Source: Pseudomonadales bacterium
Lineage (GTDB): Bacteria; Pseudomonadota; Gammaproteobacteria; Pseudomonadales; UBA7239
Length of the DNA: 64,000 nt
Direction of reading: 5' to 3'
NCBI GenBank assembly: GCA_028280345.1
Contig: JANQLY010000003.1
Span: 62,001 to 126,000, forward strand
Numbering within the stretch: the first letter of the stretch is position 1; the number at the start of each line of letters is the position of its first letter. This document shows positions 6,984 through 18,930 of this stretch, piece by piece. Below the pieces are notes generated by a model. That model worked only from the letters and a program-made list of their open reading frames with translations, made no database searches and was not told where the DNA came from. The position numbers were made by a program, and so were the translations under genes.

Positions 6984-8513
6984 TTACAGGGCTACCGGGT
7001 AAAGACTTTTCAGGTGATTGGCGAGCCGCAAACTGAATTGCACAATGCTTAACGTCGGGTTGGTATGACCGCTGGTAGTAAACACACTTGAGCCGGTAAT
7101 AAACAAATTGTTCACACTGTGAGCGCGCAGGTTTTTATCCACCACGCCTTCCTTCGGGTTGCCGCTCATACGTGTGGTGCCGATATGGTGGTGGCCGCCC
7201 ACCTGCTGCGGAAAGCCGGGAAAAAAACTATCATCGGCGAGTAACCAGTCGGGAATTTTCAGGCGGCCAAGTTCTCTGTCAATAAATAACTGGCCTACCG
7301 CAAACGCGGCAACACGCATCGTGTGTTTTTCCATCAGGCCAAGCTGCCAGTGCAGGCTTGAATGTCTTAAACCAAATTGATCGGTAGTATCACCGAGAAT
7401 GATACGGCTGTTCGGGTTGGGTGTCTGGTCGCTTGCAATCTTTACCTTGCCGTCAAAGCAGCTGTCAGGTTTGTCCGTTAGCTCCTTATAAAGATTCCAT
7501 GTCCATTCTGTGCGACAGCTCGCGCGTTTGATTTGCTGCCACATGGTGCTGCCCTGGCGGCGATCTGCCAGCTTGAAACGATAGGGTTCAATGCGCACAC
7601 TGAAATTAAGGCAGCGCTCGCGCTCAATAAAGTCTTTGTTTGGTGCAACAAATTGCTTTTGCAGATAACCGTCGGGTTTTGCTGCGCGCAGATTTTCGAG
7701 CGCATCATCCGCAAACACAAATTCACCAATGCGATAGTGGGGGTGGTCGACAAAACAGCGGCCAACAAAGCCTGAATCATTGGCAAGCCCCTGACTTTTT
7801 TGCGTATTGAAATTTAATAGCAGGCGCGGGTTTTCAATGCCGCCGGTAGCGAGTACAAAATGGCGTGCGCTGGCACTAAAGCGTGTTTTTTTATAGTTAT
7901 GGAATACGACCTCTTTAACATTTTGTAAATCCTCATCGAGTTGCATGTCGGTGAGGTTGGCATTGATATAACAATCGATATTGCCGCTTTGCTGAATTGC
8001 CTTGCGATACTTTTTGCGAAAGCGAGTCGGTGGGCTTAACCAGAACTCGATATTGTTAAAGTCTTCGGTGTCTTGCAGATAATCTTTCCAGGCTGGTGTG
8101 ACGTTGTAAGGATCAGGCTTGTCGAGATCCAGCATCTGCCAGGCCTGCTGCTGGTAGGGCTGGATGTCGTTATAGCTTATTGGCCAACCGCTGAGAGGAA
8201 CATGCGCTTTTTTTTCAAAGTCGTGATCATCAAGCGGGCGGCACATACCTGACCAGTGATTGGAGCTGCCACCAAAAAAACGAGAACGTGATTTTTCCAG
8301 ATCGAAGTAGGTGTGGCCGGTATTCGTGCCTTGGTAAACCTGTTGCGACTCATCGCTGCGCTGCATGCCGCCGGCTTCAAGTAGCAGAATGTTCAGATAT
8401 TTGGGTAGATTAAGTGCGATCGTTAATCCTGCCGGCCCGGCACCGATAATGCAGATATCGTAAACACGATTCTGAAACGTTGTGCTGTCGAGCTGGTTAA
8501 GATTGTTAATCAT
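6984..8513 (-). CDS. GMC family FAD-dependent oxidoreductase
   Basis: A 509-residue flavoprotein. The N-terminal dinucleotide motif GAGPAGLT is near residue 24, a GGSSNHWSGMCRP segment near 80 is typical of the FAD-binding region, and the C-terminal GMC domain contains HHIGTTRMS and SGHTNPTLS, with the conserved catalytic His/Asn area. GMC enzymes of this subgroup oxidise sugars, polyols or other alcohols. Its ATG overlaps the stop of the upstream small gene by four bases (ATGA), so the two are translationally coupled, and a four-helix membrane protein lies further upstream. This resembles three-part membrane-bound dehydrogenases, although no cytochrome c subunit is present. The substrate is unknown. 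Confidence 0.85.
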   Translation of the reverse strand: MINNLNQLDSTTFQNRVYDICIIGAGPAGLTIALNLPKYLNILLLEAGGMQRSDESQQVYQGTNTGHTYFDLEKSRSRFFGGSSNHWSGMCRPLDDHDFEKKAHVPLSGWPISYNDIQPYQQQAWQMLDLDKPDPYNVTPAWKDYLQDTEDFNNIEFWLSPPTRFRKKYRKAIQQSGNIDCYINANLTDMQLDEDLQNVKEVVFHNYKKTRFSASARHFVLATGGIENPRLLLNFNTQKSQGLANDSGFVGRCFVDHPHYRIGEFVFADDALENLRAAKPDGYLQKQFVAPNKDFIERERCLNFSVRIEPYRFKLADRRQGSTMWQQIKRASCRTEWTWNLYKELTDKPDSCFDGKVKIASDQTPNPNSRIILGDTTDQFGLRHSSLHWQLGLMEKHTMRVAAFAVGQLFIDRELGRLKIPDWLLADDSFFPGFPQQVGGHHHIGTTRMSGNPKEGVVDKNLRAHSVNNLFITGSSVFTTSGHTNPTLSIVQFSLRLANHLKSLYPVAL

Positions 8514-8731
8514 TCAGGAGTGTTGCTCAAAGTGCTGTCATGTAGATTGTTAATATCATCGCGTTTTAGTAGCCAGCCATTGCGCAGAATATAGTTATTA
8601 TTGCCGGATGTATTTGCGTTTGTGAGAGTTTCAGGGAAAACAGCTTCGGCGGCAGTGTTTGTTGATTTAAAAGCAGAGAGTACCGGCAGTGTGCTGAGGA
8701 ATTGTAGCAACTGTCTTCTTTTTGGCGTCAT
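8510..8731 (-). CDS. Small exported protein with twin-arginine-like start, partner of the GMC enzyme
   Basis: From the ATG at 8731 the product has 73 residues and begins MTPKRRQLLQFLSTLP: a twin arginine followed by a short hydrophobic stretch, suggesting Tat export. An earlier in-frame start at 8770 would place the RR motif at residues 17-18. The mature part is short, Asn-rich and matches nothing I recognise. The four-base overlap with the GMC gene points to a small subunit or chaperone for it, similar in role to the small third subunit of gluconate-2-dehydrogenase-type complexes. That comparison rests on gene context, not similarity. Confidence 0.6.
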   Translation of the reverse strand: MTPKRRQLLQFLSTLPVLSAFKSTNTAAEAVFPETLTNANTSGNNNYILRNGWLLKRDDINNLHDSTLSNTPE

Positions 8732-8782
8732 GGTATTTTTTGATAAGTCAGTAGTTATTGAGCGTAGCACAGCATTTTATTG

Positions 8783-9181
8783 TCAGGCAAATACCCGCTG
8801 TTTGTAAAAGAAACAGAGAATAAGTAGCGAGACTGACAAGCCACTTTCCAGCCAGGTATTTGCAGACCACGCAAAGCCCAGAACAAGAAGAATCTGTAAC
8901 GCGATGCAGAGCATAAAGGCGATTTTTTTATGTTTTTTTGAGCCGGGTGTGTAGTGCCAGCAAAACAATGCGGTGCAAACGGCAGCGATACCATAGCTTA
9001 ATGTCAGCAGGGTTGTTTCAATATGGCCATACCAGCTGGCAAAGCACATATTCGCGGCTGTCATATCCTGCGGACAGAATGCCTCGATCAGTGATAGCAG
9101 GAAAAAAATCACCGCAATACTGCCGAGCCAGATAACGGCCATTAGAGGTAACAGGGTGATATAGCGTAGGGCAGTTAGCAT
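8783..9181 (-). CDS. Four-helix membrane protein of unknown function
   Basis: A 132-residue protein with four hydrophobic segments, at about residues 10-32, 56-75, 84-105 and 110-127, and a cysteine-containing loop after the first helix. No family was recognised. It is 51 bases upstream of the Tat-like small gene in the same direction and may belong to the GMC oxidoreductase unit. The ATG gives a plausible membrane N terminus. It could be an electron-acceptor anchor, but no heme or quinone motif can be shown. Confidence 0.6.
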   Translation of the reverse strand: MLTALRYITLLPLMAVIWLGSIAVIFFLLSLIEAFCPQDMTAANMCFASWYGHIETTLLTLSYGIAAVCTALFCWHYTPGSKKHKKIAFMLCIALQILLVLGFAWSANTWLESGLSVSLLILCFFYKQRVFA

Positions 9182-9233
9182 GGTGTTGAATAATGATATT
9201 TAACAGGATGGATAATAGGGTATCAGGAAAGGA

Positions 9234-9253
9234 GGTGCCAGAGGTTGGACTCG
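9234..9253 (-). repeat. Decayed copy of the tRNA-Leu 3' end
   Basis: The bases GGTGCCAGAGGTTGGACTCG match the 3' end of the tRNA-Leu gene at 9352-9371 (GGTACCAGAGGTCGGACTCG) at 18 of 20 positions and in the same orientation. The rest of a tRNA is not present. Such 3'-end duplicates are usual leftovers of tRNA-targeted integration, but simple duplication is also possible. Confidence 0.6.
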
Positions 9254-9350
9254 CTTGTGCCCCGCAGGGGTATTTATGCCCTGAAAGGGTAAACCAGACA
9301 CGGCGGGTCGGTAAGTAAATAATCTATTCAAAGAAAGTTGTTGAAGGGGG

Positions 9351-9437
9351 TGGTACCAGAGGTCGGACTCGAACCGACACGCTATTGCTAGCAAGGGATT
9401 TTGAATCCCTCGTGTCTACCAATTTCACCACTCTGGC
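9351..9437 (-). tRNA. tRNA-Leu (anticodon CAA)
   Basis: Read on the minus strand, GCCAGAG pairs with CTCTGGT to form the seven-pair acceptor stem, followed by discriminator A and an encoded CCA. The anticodon stem AGGGA/TCCCT encloses the loop TTCAAAA with anticodon CAA (reads UUG). A long variable arm and the GGTTCGAGTCC T-loop complete a class II tRNA of 87 bases. It is a single gene with a candidate promoter at 9566-9593. Confidence 0.97.
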
Positions 9438-9459
9438 ACAGGCTACCAATTTTAGCGCC
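9426..9459. repeat. 34-base direct repeat, copy 1 (tRNA 5' end plus leader)
   Basis: This segment covers the first 12 bases of the tRNA-Leu gene and 22 bases of its upstream leader. It is repeated perfectly at 9502-9535, 76 bases away. Between the copies lie two hairpins: GCGCCAT/ATGGCGC at 9455-9470 and GCCAGAAATGC/GCATTTTCTGGC at 9475-9501. Confidence 0.95.
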
Positions 9460-9501
9460 ATGGATGGCGCGTATGCCAGAAATGCAGGAGCATTTTCTGG
9501 C

Positions 9502-9535
9502 CACCACTCTGGCACAGGCTACCAATTTTAGCGCC
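9502..9535. repeat. 34-base direct repeat, copy 2 (partial tRNA-Leu start)
   Basis: This is an exact duplicate of 9426-9459. It lies inside the tRNA leader, so the primary transcript would carry the first 12 tRNA bases twice, including the RNase P cleavage junction. Confidence 0.95.
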
Positions 9536-9565
9536 CACTATTCTGGCGCTGCGGTAGGGAGAGGC

Positions 9566-9593
9566 ATTATAGCAATGGCGCGGGCTTAAGCAA
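9566..9593 (-). promoter_or_regulatory. Candidate tRNA-Leu promoter
   Basis: On the minus strand TTGCTT (9588-9593) and a perfect TATAAT (9566-9571) are spaced by 16 bases. This is the only well-formed promoter between queA and the tRNA and would give a leader of about 120 bases. Confidence 0.65.
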
Positions 9594-9674
9594 GGTTTCA
9601 GGGATTGTCGCAGGCAAACTTCCCCCCGCTGATTTGGTATAGTGGCAGCCCTTTTTATTCCTGTCAGATTAACC

Positions 9675-10691
9675 ATGCAGCGCAAGGATTTTTCCTTTGA
9701 GTTACCCGATGAACTGATTGCCCAGTACCCGCTTGAGCAGCGCAGTGCGAGCCGTCTGTTATGTCTGGGGCGACAGAGCGGCGATGTGGAACATCGCCAG
9801 TTTACCGAGTTGGTGGGCTTGCTTAATCCCGGTGATTTGCTGGTGTTTAACAATACCCGGGTGGTGCCGGCGAGACTTTATGGACAAAAAAGTAGCGGCG
9901 GCAAAATCGAAATATTGATTGAGCGGGTTTTGTCAGACAAAGAGTGTCTCGCGCAGATTCGGGCGAGCAAATCGCCAAAGCCTGGTGCGCAATTGTTTTG
10001 TGGTGATTATGAGCTTGAGTTGGTAGAGCGCCAGGAGGATTTGTTTCACCTGCGCCTGGCGGGTGAGATTACCATGGATGAACTGATGGCTGCAGAAGGG
10101 CATATGCCGTTGCCGCCCTATATTGACCGCGATGATGAAAGTCTCGATGAAGAGCGTTATCAAACGGTTTACAGTGAAGTGCCAGGTGCGGTAGCTGCAC
10201 CAACAGCGGGTTTGCATTTCGATAACAGCTTGCTCGAATCGCTGGCAAACAAGGGTATTAACAGTGGTTTTGTCACCTTGCATGTCGGTGCGGGCACCTT
10301 TCAGCCCGTGCGTGTAGATGATATCAGTGAGCACCGTATGCACAGTGAGTGTTTTGAAGTGAGTGAGGTACTGTGTGAGCAGGTAAAACAAACCCGGGCT
10401 AATGGCGGGCGTGTGATTGCCGTGGGTACCACGAGTGTGCGCTGTCTTGAATCTGCAAGTGTCGATGGTGAATCACAGGCAATGCGAGGTGATACGGATA
10501 TTTTTATTACACCAGGATACGACTTTAAAACGGTCGATGCACTGATTACCAATTTTCATTTGCCGGAGTCTACCCTGATGATGCTCGTCTCGGCATTTGC
10601 AGGGCGCGACAATATATTGGCGGCCTATGAAGCAGCGGTTACTGAAAGGTATCGCTTTTTCAGTTATGGCGATGCGATGTTTATTGCCTGA
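9675..10691 (+). CDS. queA: S-adenosylmethionine:tRNA ribosyltransferase-isomerase
   Basis: QueA transfers and isomerises the ribose of SAM onto preQ1-tRNA to make epoxyqueuosine. The ATG at 9675 gives 338 residues beginning [19 protein letters not shown], the family start; an upstream in-frame codon at 9642 adds 11 residues without similarity. Conserved blocks [30 protein letters not shown] and the C-terminal [19 protein letters not shown] are intact. Its pathway partner tgt is 2 kb downstream on the same strand, but an unrelated minus-strand gene separates them, so the usual queA-tgt operon is broken. Confidence 0.97.
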   Translation: MQRKDFSFELPDELIAQYPLEQRSASRLLCLGRQSGDVEHRQFTELVGLLNPGDLLVFNNTRVVPARLYGQKSSGGKIEILIERVLSDKECLAQIRASKSPKPGAQLFCGDYELELVERQEDLFHLRLAGEITMDELMAAEGHMPLPPYIDRDDESLDEERYQTVYSEVPGAVAAPTAGLHFDNSLLESLANKGINSGFVTLHVGAGTFQPVRVDDISEHRMHSECFEVSEVLCEQVKQTRANGGRVIAVGTTSVRCLESASVDGESQAMRGDTDIFITPGYDFKTVDALITNFHLPESTLMMLVSAFAGRDNILAAYEAAVTERYRFFSYGDAMFIA

Positions 10692-10715
10692 GTCGGTTTG
10701 GATCAGAGTCCAGAT

Positions 10716-13757
<3,042 letters not shown>

Positions 13758-13908
13758 TGTGGCGGCAGCACAGGGGTTAACAAGAAAGCCATCATTTACC
13801 CACATCCCCCCTTGAATTCCTTTATAATGCACCGCATTTTGACTAACTGATGATAAATGGGCTTGAAGGCCCCTGTGGTGTCGCGTTGCGATAGCTGTAA
13901 ATAGACTT
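13758..13908 (+). promoter_or_regulatory. tgt-secD gap with a possible promoter
   Basis: This 151-base gap has no open frame for YajC. A perfect TATAAT lies at 13823-13828, but no well-spaced -35 element was found, so a secDF promoter here is only possible. Confidence 0.35.
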
Positions 13909-15759
13909 ATGAACAAATACCCCCTTTGGAAGAATCTCCTGATAATCACGGTCGTACTGCTCGGTCTGTACTACGCAGCGCCAAACCTCTATCCGCCGGA
14001 TCCAGCGGTACAGATTTCCTCTCAGTCACCCGAAGTCGTTATTGGTGAGCGTGACATCAAGCGAGCAGAGCGTGCGCTTGAGCAAGGTGGTGTGGACTAT
14101 AAATCCGTTGAAATTGGCGATGAAAATCTTATTGTGCGCCTTCCGGACGCCGAGACACAGCTTGAGGCGCGCAGGGTTTTGCAGAGCAAGTTTCTCGGTG
14201 AATATGTATTGGCTCTGAACCTGGTGCCGACTACGCCGGATTGGCTGGCGCAGTTTGGTGGTAAGCCGATGAAGTTAGGTCTCGATTTGTCCGGCGGGGT
14301 TCACTTCCTGCTTGAAGTCGATACGCAAAGCCTGGTCAAAGCCCGCCTTGAAACTATGGAGCAGGATGCCAAAACCCTGTTCCGTGAGAATGATTTTAAA
14401 GCGGCGGACTGGAGTGTACGCAACGAGGAAGACGGTCTGCGTTTTACCTTTAACTCGCCGGAATTAATGTCAGAAGGTCTCGCCTTACTGCGCGGTGAGA
14501 TGAACTGGTTTGAGGAGCGCCCGGAAACGCCGCGCACGGATAGCAGGGTTAAATTGTATTTGACCGATGCCAAGGTCAAGGAGCTGGAGGACTACGCGGT
14601 CTCGCAAAACCTTACCGCTCTGCGTAGTCGTATTAACTCTCTCGGTGTTGCCGAGCCCATTGTGCAGCGTCAGGGGCGCAACCGTATCGTGTTGCAATTG
14701 CCGGGTATTCAGGATACTACCAAGGCCAAGGAAATTATTGGTCAAACAGCCAATCTGCAATTTCATCTGGCGGCGCGGCAGAGCACACTGAAATCACAAA
14801 TTCGTCGCTTTCCGATGAAGCAGAACCCGAATGACATGGTGGAACTGGAAAGGCGGGTCATTCTGGAAGGTGATTGTGTGGAGCAGGCGTTTCCTTCCTA
14901 TGATCAAGACAGTCAACCGGTTACGGTGTTGCACCTGAGTTCTACCTGTGGTCGCAAAATGCACCGTGCAACGGCGAAAAATGTCGGGCGCAATATGGGC
15001 ATTGTGCTGGTGGAAACCAAGCTGCTGACTCGCGAGGTTGAAGTCGACGGTGAAACCGTGATTGAGGAATACCCGGTCGAGGAAAAGTCGGTAATCAGCT
15101 ACGCGAATATTCGCAGCGCACTTGGTTCCCAGTTTCAGATTGAAGGTCTGAGTCAGCAGGAAGCCAACCGCCTCTCTGTGTTGCTGCGCGCCGGTGCACT
15201 TGCCGCGCCGATTTTCTTTGTTGAGGAACGCACGGTCGGGCCTTCGCTCGGTGCTGACAATATTCAAAAGGGCATGATGTCAGTGCAGATCGGCTTTGCC
15301 CTTGTGGTGTTGTTCATGCTGGTCTATTACCGCGTATTTGGTATTGCAGCCGTTACCGCCTTGCTGGTTAACCTTGTGGTACTCGTTGCGTGTATGTCGA
15401 TACTCGGTGCAACACTGACCTTGCCGGGTATTGCGGGAATCGTGTTAACTGTCGGTATGGCGGTGGATGCGAATGTGTTGATTTTCTCGCGGGTCAAGGA
15501 AGAGCTGAAAAATGGCTTGTCGCCGCAGATGGCGATCAGTGCCGGTTATGATCGCGCGATCGTGACCATTCTCGATGCGAACATTACCACTTTGCTCGTG
15601 GCGATTATTCTTTATGCGGTGGGTACCGGTCCAATACAGGGATTTGCGATAACCCTGTTTATCGGTATTTTAACTTCAATGTTTACAGCGATTATGTTGA
15701 CGCGCTCGCTCGTGAACGCCATCTATGGCGGTCGCAATGTGAAAAGCCTGTCTATCTAG
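13909..15759 (+). CDS. secD: Protein translocase subunit SecD
   Basis: SecD forms with SecF the proton-driven accessory complex that pulls exported proteins through SecYEG. The 616 residues match the family: one N-terminal membrane helix (about 8-27), a large periplasmic P1 region with the conserved LGLDLSGGVHFLLEVD near residue 120, and five C-terminal helices (about 450-605) containing GMAVDANVLIFSRVKEE, which holds the ion-path Asp. The secF gene follows after nine bases. The normal third member of the operon, yajC, is missing from its usual position upstream. Confidence 0.97.
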   Translation: MNKYPLWKNLLIITVVLLGLYYAAPNLYPPDPAVQISSQSPEVVIGERDIKRAERALEQGGVDYKSVEIGDENLIVRLPDAETQLEARRVLQSKFLGEYVLALNLVPTTPDWLAQFGGKPMKLGLDLSGGVHFLLEVDTQSLVKARLETMEQDAKTLFRENDFKAADWSVRNEEDGLRFTFNSPELMSEGLALLRGEMNWFEERPETPRTDSRVKLYLTDAKVKELEDYAVSQNLTALRSRINSLGVAEPIVQRQGRNRIVLQLPGIQDTTKAKEIIGQTANLQFHLAARQSTLKSQIRRFPMKQNPNDMVELERRVILEGDCVEQAFPSYDQDSQPVTVLHLSSTCGRKMHRATAKNVGRNMGIVLVETKLLTREVEVDGETVIEEYPVEEKSVISYANIRSALGSQFQIEGLSQQEANRLSVLLRAGALAAPIFFVEERTVGPSLGADNIQKGMMSVQIGFALVVLFMLVYYRVFGIAAVTALLVNLVVLVACMSILGATLTLPGIAGIVLTVGMAVDANVLIFSRVKEELKNGLSPQMAISAGYDRAIVTILDANITTLLVAIILYAVGTGPIQGFAITLFIGILTSMFTAIMLTRSLVNAIYGGRNVKSLSI

Positions 15760-15768
15760 GAGCGTGTG

Positions 15769-16692
15769 ATGAGTTTGAATATTGAAACAAAGCTGGATTT
15801 TATGGGGCGTCGCAAGCTCGCGGCACTAATGTCTATTGCCTTGGTTGTGATATCCATTGCATCGCTGGCAACCCGGGGTTTGAATTTCGGTCTTGATTTT
15901 ACCGGTGGTACGCTGATTGAGGTCGGTTATGAACAGCCGGCAGATATTACTTCTATTCGTGCCCAGCTTGAGCAGGCAGGGTTTGCAAACTTTACCGTGG
16001 TAAATTTTGGTCGTGAGGAAGATGTGCTGGTGCGTATGCAGGAGAGCGGCAATCCCAAACTCGGCGATGAAGTGCTTGAGGTTTTACGTACCGGCGGTGT
16101 TGAGGTTGAAATGCGTCGCGTCGATTATGTTGGGCCCCAGGTGGGTGGAGAGCTGCGCGACCAGGGTGGACTTGGCATGCTCGCTGCTTTGGTTGTGATG
16201 ATGTTGTATGTGGCGGTACGCTTCCAGTCAAAATTTTCACTCGGTGCTGTTGTGGCCTTGGCGCATGATGTAATTATTACCTTGGGTGTTTTTTCCATCC
16301 TCGGTTTGAATTTTGATCTCACCGTGCTGGCAGCCTTGCTGGCGGTTATCGGTTATTCGTTAAACGATACGATTGTTGTGTCTGATCGTATTCGCGAAAA
16401 TTTCCGCAAGGTTCGCAAAGGTTCTTCCTACGATGTGATTAACAAGTCGTTAAATGAAACATTGGGTCGAACCATTGTGACCTCGTTAACCACCTTGCTG
16501 GTATTGAGTGCACTGTTTTTGTTTGGTGGCGAGTTGATTCACGGTTTTTCGATTGCGCTGATTATTGGTGTGCTGATCGGAACCTATTCCTCGATTTATG
16601 TGGCGTCAAACATGTTGATGTTTTTGAATATCAGTAAGGAAGATTTGATGTTGCCGGTGCGCGAGGATGATGCGCTCGATGATCGCCCGTAA
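15769..16692 (+). CDS. secF: Protein translocase subunit SecF
   Basis: The ATG at 15769 gives 307 residues with a well-placed ribosome-binding site AGGAG; a GTG directly before it is the alternative. It has an N-terminal helix, the periplasmic signature LDFTGGTLIEVGY near residue 40, and five C-terminal helices with the RND-type motif GYSLNDTIVVSDRIREN. It is co-transcribed with secD and ends 15 bases before the convergent yaiI-like gene. No strong terminator is visible in that short gap. Confidence 0.96.
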   Translation: MSLNIETKLDFMGRRKLAALMSIALVVISIASLATRGLNFGLDFTGGTLIEVGYEQPADITSIRAQLEQAGFANFTVVNFGREEDVLVRMQESGNPKLGDEVLEVLRTGGVEVEMRRVDYVGPQVGGELRDQGGLGMLAALVVMMLYVAVRFQSKFSLGAVVALAHDVIITLGVFSILGLNFDLTVLAALLAVIGYSLNDTIVVSDRIRENFRKVRKGSSYDVINKSLNETLGRTIVTSLTTLLVLSALFLFGGELIHGFSIALIIGVLIGTYSSIYVASNMLMFLNISKEDLMLPVREDDALDDRP

Positions 16693-16707
16693 CTTTTTCG
16701 CTTCAGA

Positions 16708-17163
16708 TCAATTTTTTTGCGCGTTCTTCTGTAACCAGCGATCCAGCTGATTGGCAAAGGCCTGACGATCCCGTTGGGAAAAACTGGCGGGGCCACCGGT
16801 ATCCACACCGGCGGAACGCATTTCCTCCATAAAGTTTCTCATGCCGAGACGTTGTTTGATGTTGCTTTTGTTAAGCAGCTCACCGCGCGGGCTCAATACC
16901 ACACCACCTTTTTCAATCACCTCGGCGGCCAATGGAATATCGGCGGTAATGACAAGGTCGCCAACTTCTACCTGTTGCACAATTGTGTTGTCAGCCACGT
17001 CAAAACCTTTTTCAACCTGCAAGCTGCGAATATATGGCGAAGGAGGAGTTGGTAGCGGGCTGTTGGCGACAAGAATAACTTCGGTTGCCGTTCTGTCGGC
17101 GGCGCGAAACAGGATTTCCTTGATAACTTTAGGACAAGCGTCCGCGTCAACACGAATGCTCAT
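16708..17163 (-). CDS. UPF0178 / DUF188 family protein (YaiI-like)
   Basis: A 151-residue cytoplasmic protein starting [17 protein letters not shown], with the family motif DADACP at residues 6-11, [11 protein letters not shown] in the middle and the conserved [13 protein letters not shown] near the C terminus. The fold is PIN-like with acidic residues, which suggests a nuclease, but the biochemical role is not established. It is convergent with secF and lies 24 bases downstream of suhB on the same strand, so suhB and this gene may be co-transcribed. Confidence 0.9.
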   Translation of the reverse strand: MSIRVDADACPKVIKEILFRAADRTATEVILVANSPLPTPPSPYIRSLQVEKGFDVADNTIVQQVEVGDLVITADIPLAAEVIEKGGVVLSPRGELLNKSNIKQRLGMRNFMEEMRSAGVDTGGPASFSQRDRQAFANQLDRWLQKNAQKN

Positions 17164-17187
17164 AGCACTTGCCTGATAAAGAGCGAT

Positions 17188-17979
17188 CTATTTGTGGTGG
17201 GCATTCACAATTTGCAGGATCTGTTTGAAGCACTTGGGGTTACCACAAACAATGTCGCCGCTGTCGAGATAGTGGTTGCCACCTTTGAAGTCACTCACGA
17301 GTCCACCGGCTTCGATAACCAGCAGAGCACCGGCGGCCATATCCCAGGTCTGCAAACCTGTTTCCCAGAAACCGTCATAGCGTCCTGCGGCGACATAGGC
17401 CAGATCGAGGGCTGCAGAGCCCGGGCGGCGAATACCTGCGGTTTTACTGGCAATCTCACCGAGGGTGTTGAGGTAGGCGGGCAGAATATCATCCTTGTGC
17501 TCACGAAATGGAATGCCTGTGCCAATCAGTGCGCCATCGAGATCCTTACGTTTCGTAACACGAATGCGACGGCCATTGAGTTGTGCACCACTGCCGCGTG
17601 TTGCGGTAAATTCTTCCCGGGTTACCGGGTTATAAACCAGTGCGTGTTCGAGCTTACCCTTATGAGTACAGGCAATGGAAATCGCATAGTGGGGAATGCC
17701 GCGAATATAGTTGGTGGTGCCATCAAGTGGATCGATGATCCAGGTGTATTCCTTGTCACTGTCGTGATGGCCACTCTCTTCTCCGATAAAACCGTGCTCG
17801 GGATAGGAGCGGGAAATTGCCGAGATAATTTCCTGTTCCGCATTGCGGTCGACTTCGGTGACAAAGTCGTTAACGCCCTTGCTGTCGACGGTGAGTTTGT
17901 CGAGTTGTTCGGAGGCCCGAACCATGGTTTCACCGACGTTGCGGGCGGTGCGCAGGGCAATATTGAGAAAAGGATGCAT
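17188..17979 (-). CDS. suhB: Inositol-1-monophosphatase SuhB
   Basis: A 263-residue Mg-dependent phosphatase of the IMPase family. In gammaproteobacteria SuhB also joins the ribosomal antitermination complex. The metal sites are intact: GEESG near residue 66, WIIDPLDGTTNY near 80-91, and WDMAAGALLVIEAGG near 208. The gene is divergent from trmJ, the classical suhB-trmJ arrangement next to iscR seen in Escherichia coli and relatives. The 192-base gap to trmJ should hold both promoters. Confidence 0.95.
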   Translation of the reverse strand: MHPFLNIALRTARNVGETMVRASEQLDKLTVDSKGVNDFVTEVDRNAEQEIISAISRSYPEHGFIGEESGHHDSDKEYTWIIDPLDGTTNYIRGIPHYAISIACTHKGKLEHALVYNPVTREEFTATRGSGAQLNGRRIRVTKRKDLDGALIGTGIPFREHKDDILPAYLNTLGEIASKTAGIRRPGSAALDLAYVAAGRYDGFWETGLQTWDMAAGALLVIEAGGLVSDFKGGNHYLDSGDIVCGNPKCFKQILQIVNAHHK

Positions 17980-18171
17980 GGTAATGTGCAGACAACTATA
18001 GGAAAACGGAAGGCTGCGAATTGTAGCAGGCTGACAGAGGTGGCACTAGAACCTCTGCAAAAAAGAACTGATGGCCAAAATACGGTGCAGTCGCGACCGC
18101 ACCGTATTTTGCTGCTAAACTGCGCGCCTTGTTAATCATCTGGTCAGTCCATTCAGCGGCGGGGAAGTTAC

Positions 18172-18930
18172 GTGCAGGCATTGCTCGACAATATTCGTAT
18201 CGTTCTTGTTCACACCACACACCCTGGCAATATCGGGGCGGTGGCGCGGGCAATGAAAAATATGGGTCTGTCGGATCTCTATTTGGTATCGCCAAAGGAA
18301 TACCCATCGGAACGGGCCGAGTGGCGTGCGGCGAATGCCGCAGATACGCTGGCCGCGGCAAAGGTGGTGGACTCCCTTGATGAGGCATTGCAGGGTTGTG
18401 GTCTGGTTGTGGGTACGAGCGCCCGCGAGCGCCGTATTCCATGGCCGTTGTTTAATCCGCGCGAGTGCGGGGAGCGAGCGGTAGCAGAGGCGGTGAGTCA
18501 CCCGGTGGCGCTGATATTCGGGCGTGAAGATCGCGGCCTCACCAATGAGGAACTACACAAGTGCCATTACCATGTGCATATTCCCAGCAATCCGGGTTAC
18601 AGCTCCCTGAATCTGGCTGCTGCGGTTCAGGTGCTCACCTATGAAGTGCGTATGGCGGCCTTGTTGGTGAGTGATGAAATGCCCGGAGAAATGGAGTGGG
18701 ATATTGAGCGTTCAACCGCCGATGAGGTGGAACATTTCTTTGGCCATCTTGAGCAGGTGATGGTGGATATTGGCTTTCATGACCCTGATAACCCGCGCCA
18801 GACCATGACGCGGCTGCGCCGTCTGTTTAACCGGGCCCGTATGGATCAGATGGAAACCGGCATTTTGCGCGGAGTACTTACGGGGATTCAGCACAAGCTG
18901 CGCAAATCGGATAAAGATAATAAAATCTAG
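18172..18930 (+). CDS. trmJ: tRNA (cytidine/uridine-2'-O-)-methyltransferase TrmJ
   Basis: A SPOUT-class enzyme that methylates the 2'-OH of nucleotide 32 in tRNA. The 252-residue protein starts at a GTG, with the early motif HPGNIGAVARAMKNMG, the SAM-knot segment IFGREDRGLTNEEL near residue 117 and the SLNLAAAVQ motif that forms the trefoil knot. The C-terminal dimer extension RLRRLFNRARMDQMETGILRG is present. It is divergent from suhB and upstream of iscR, from which 245 bases and a promoter separate it. Confidence 0.95.
   Translation: MQALLDNIRIVLVHTTHPGNIGAVARAMKNMGLSDLYLVSPKEYPSERAEWRAANAADTLAAAKVVDSLDEALQGCGLVVGTSARERRIPWPLFNPRECGERAVAEAVSHPVALIFGREDRGLTNEELHKCHYHVHIPSNPGYSSLNLAAAVQVLTYEVRMAALLVSDEMPGEMEWDIERSTADEVEHFFGHLEQVMVDIGFHDPDNPRQTMTRLRRLFNRARMDQMETGILRGVLTGIQHKLRKSDKDNKI

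Noticed and set aside
9426..9535. Direct repeats near tRNA-Leu as a CRISPR array
   Set aside because: There are only two copies with one 42-base interval that is itself palindromic, and no cas genes; the repeat is part of the tRNA gene.
13823..13860. IscR-like box TTGACTAACTGAT upstream of secD
   Set aside because: Only one half resembles TGACTA, and the second half-site does not pair.
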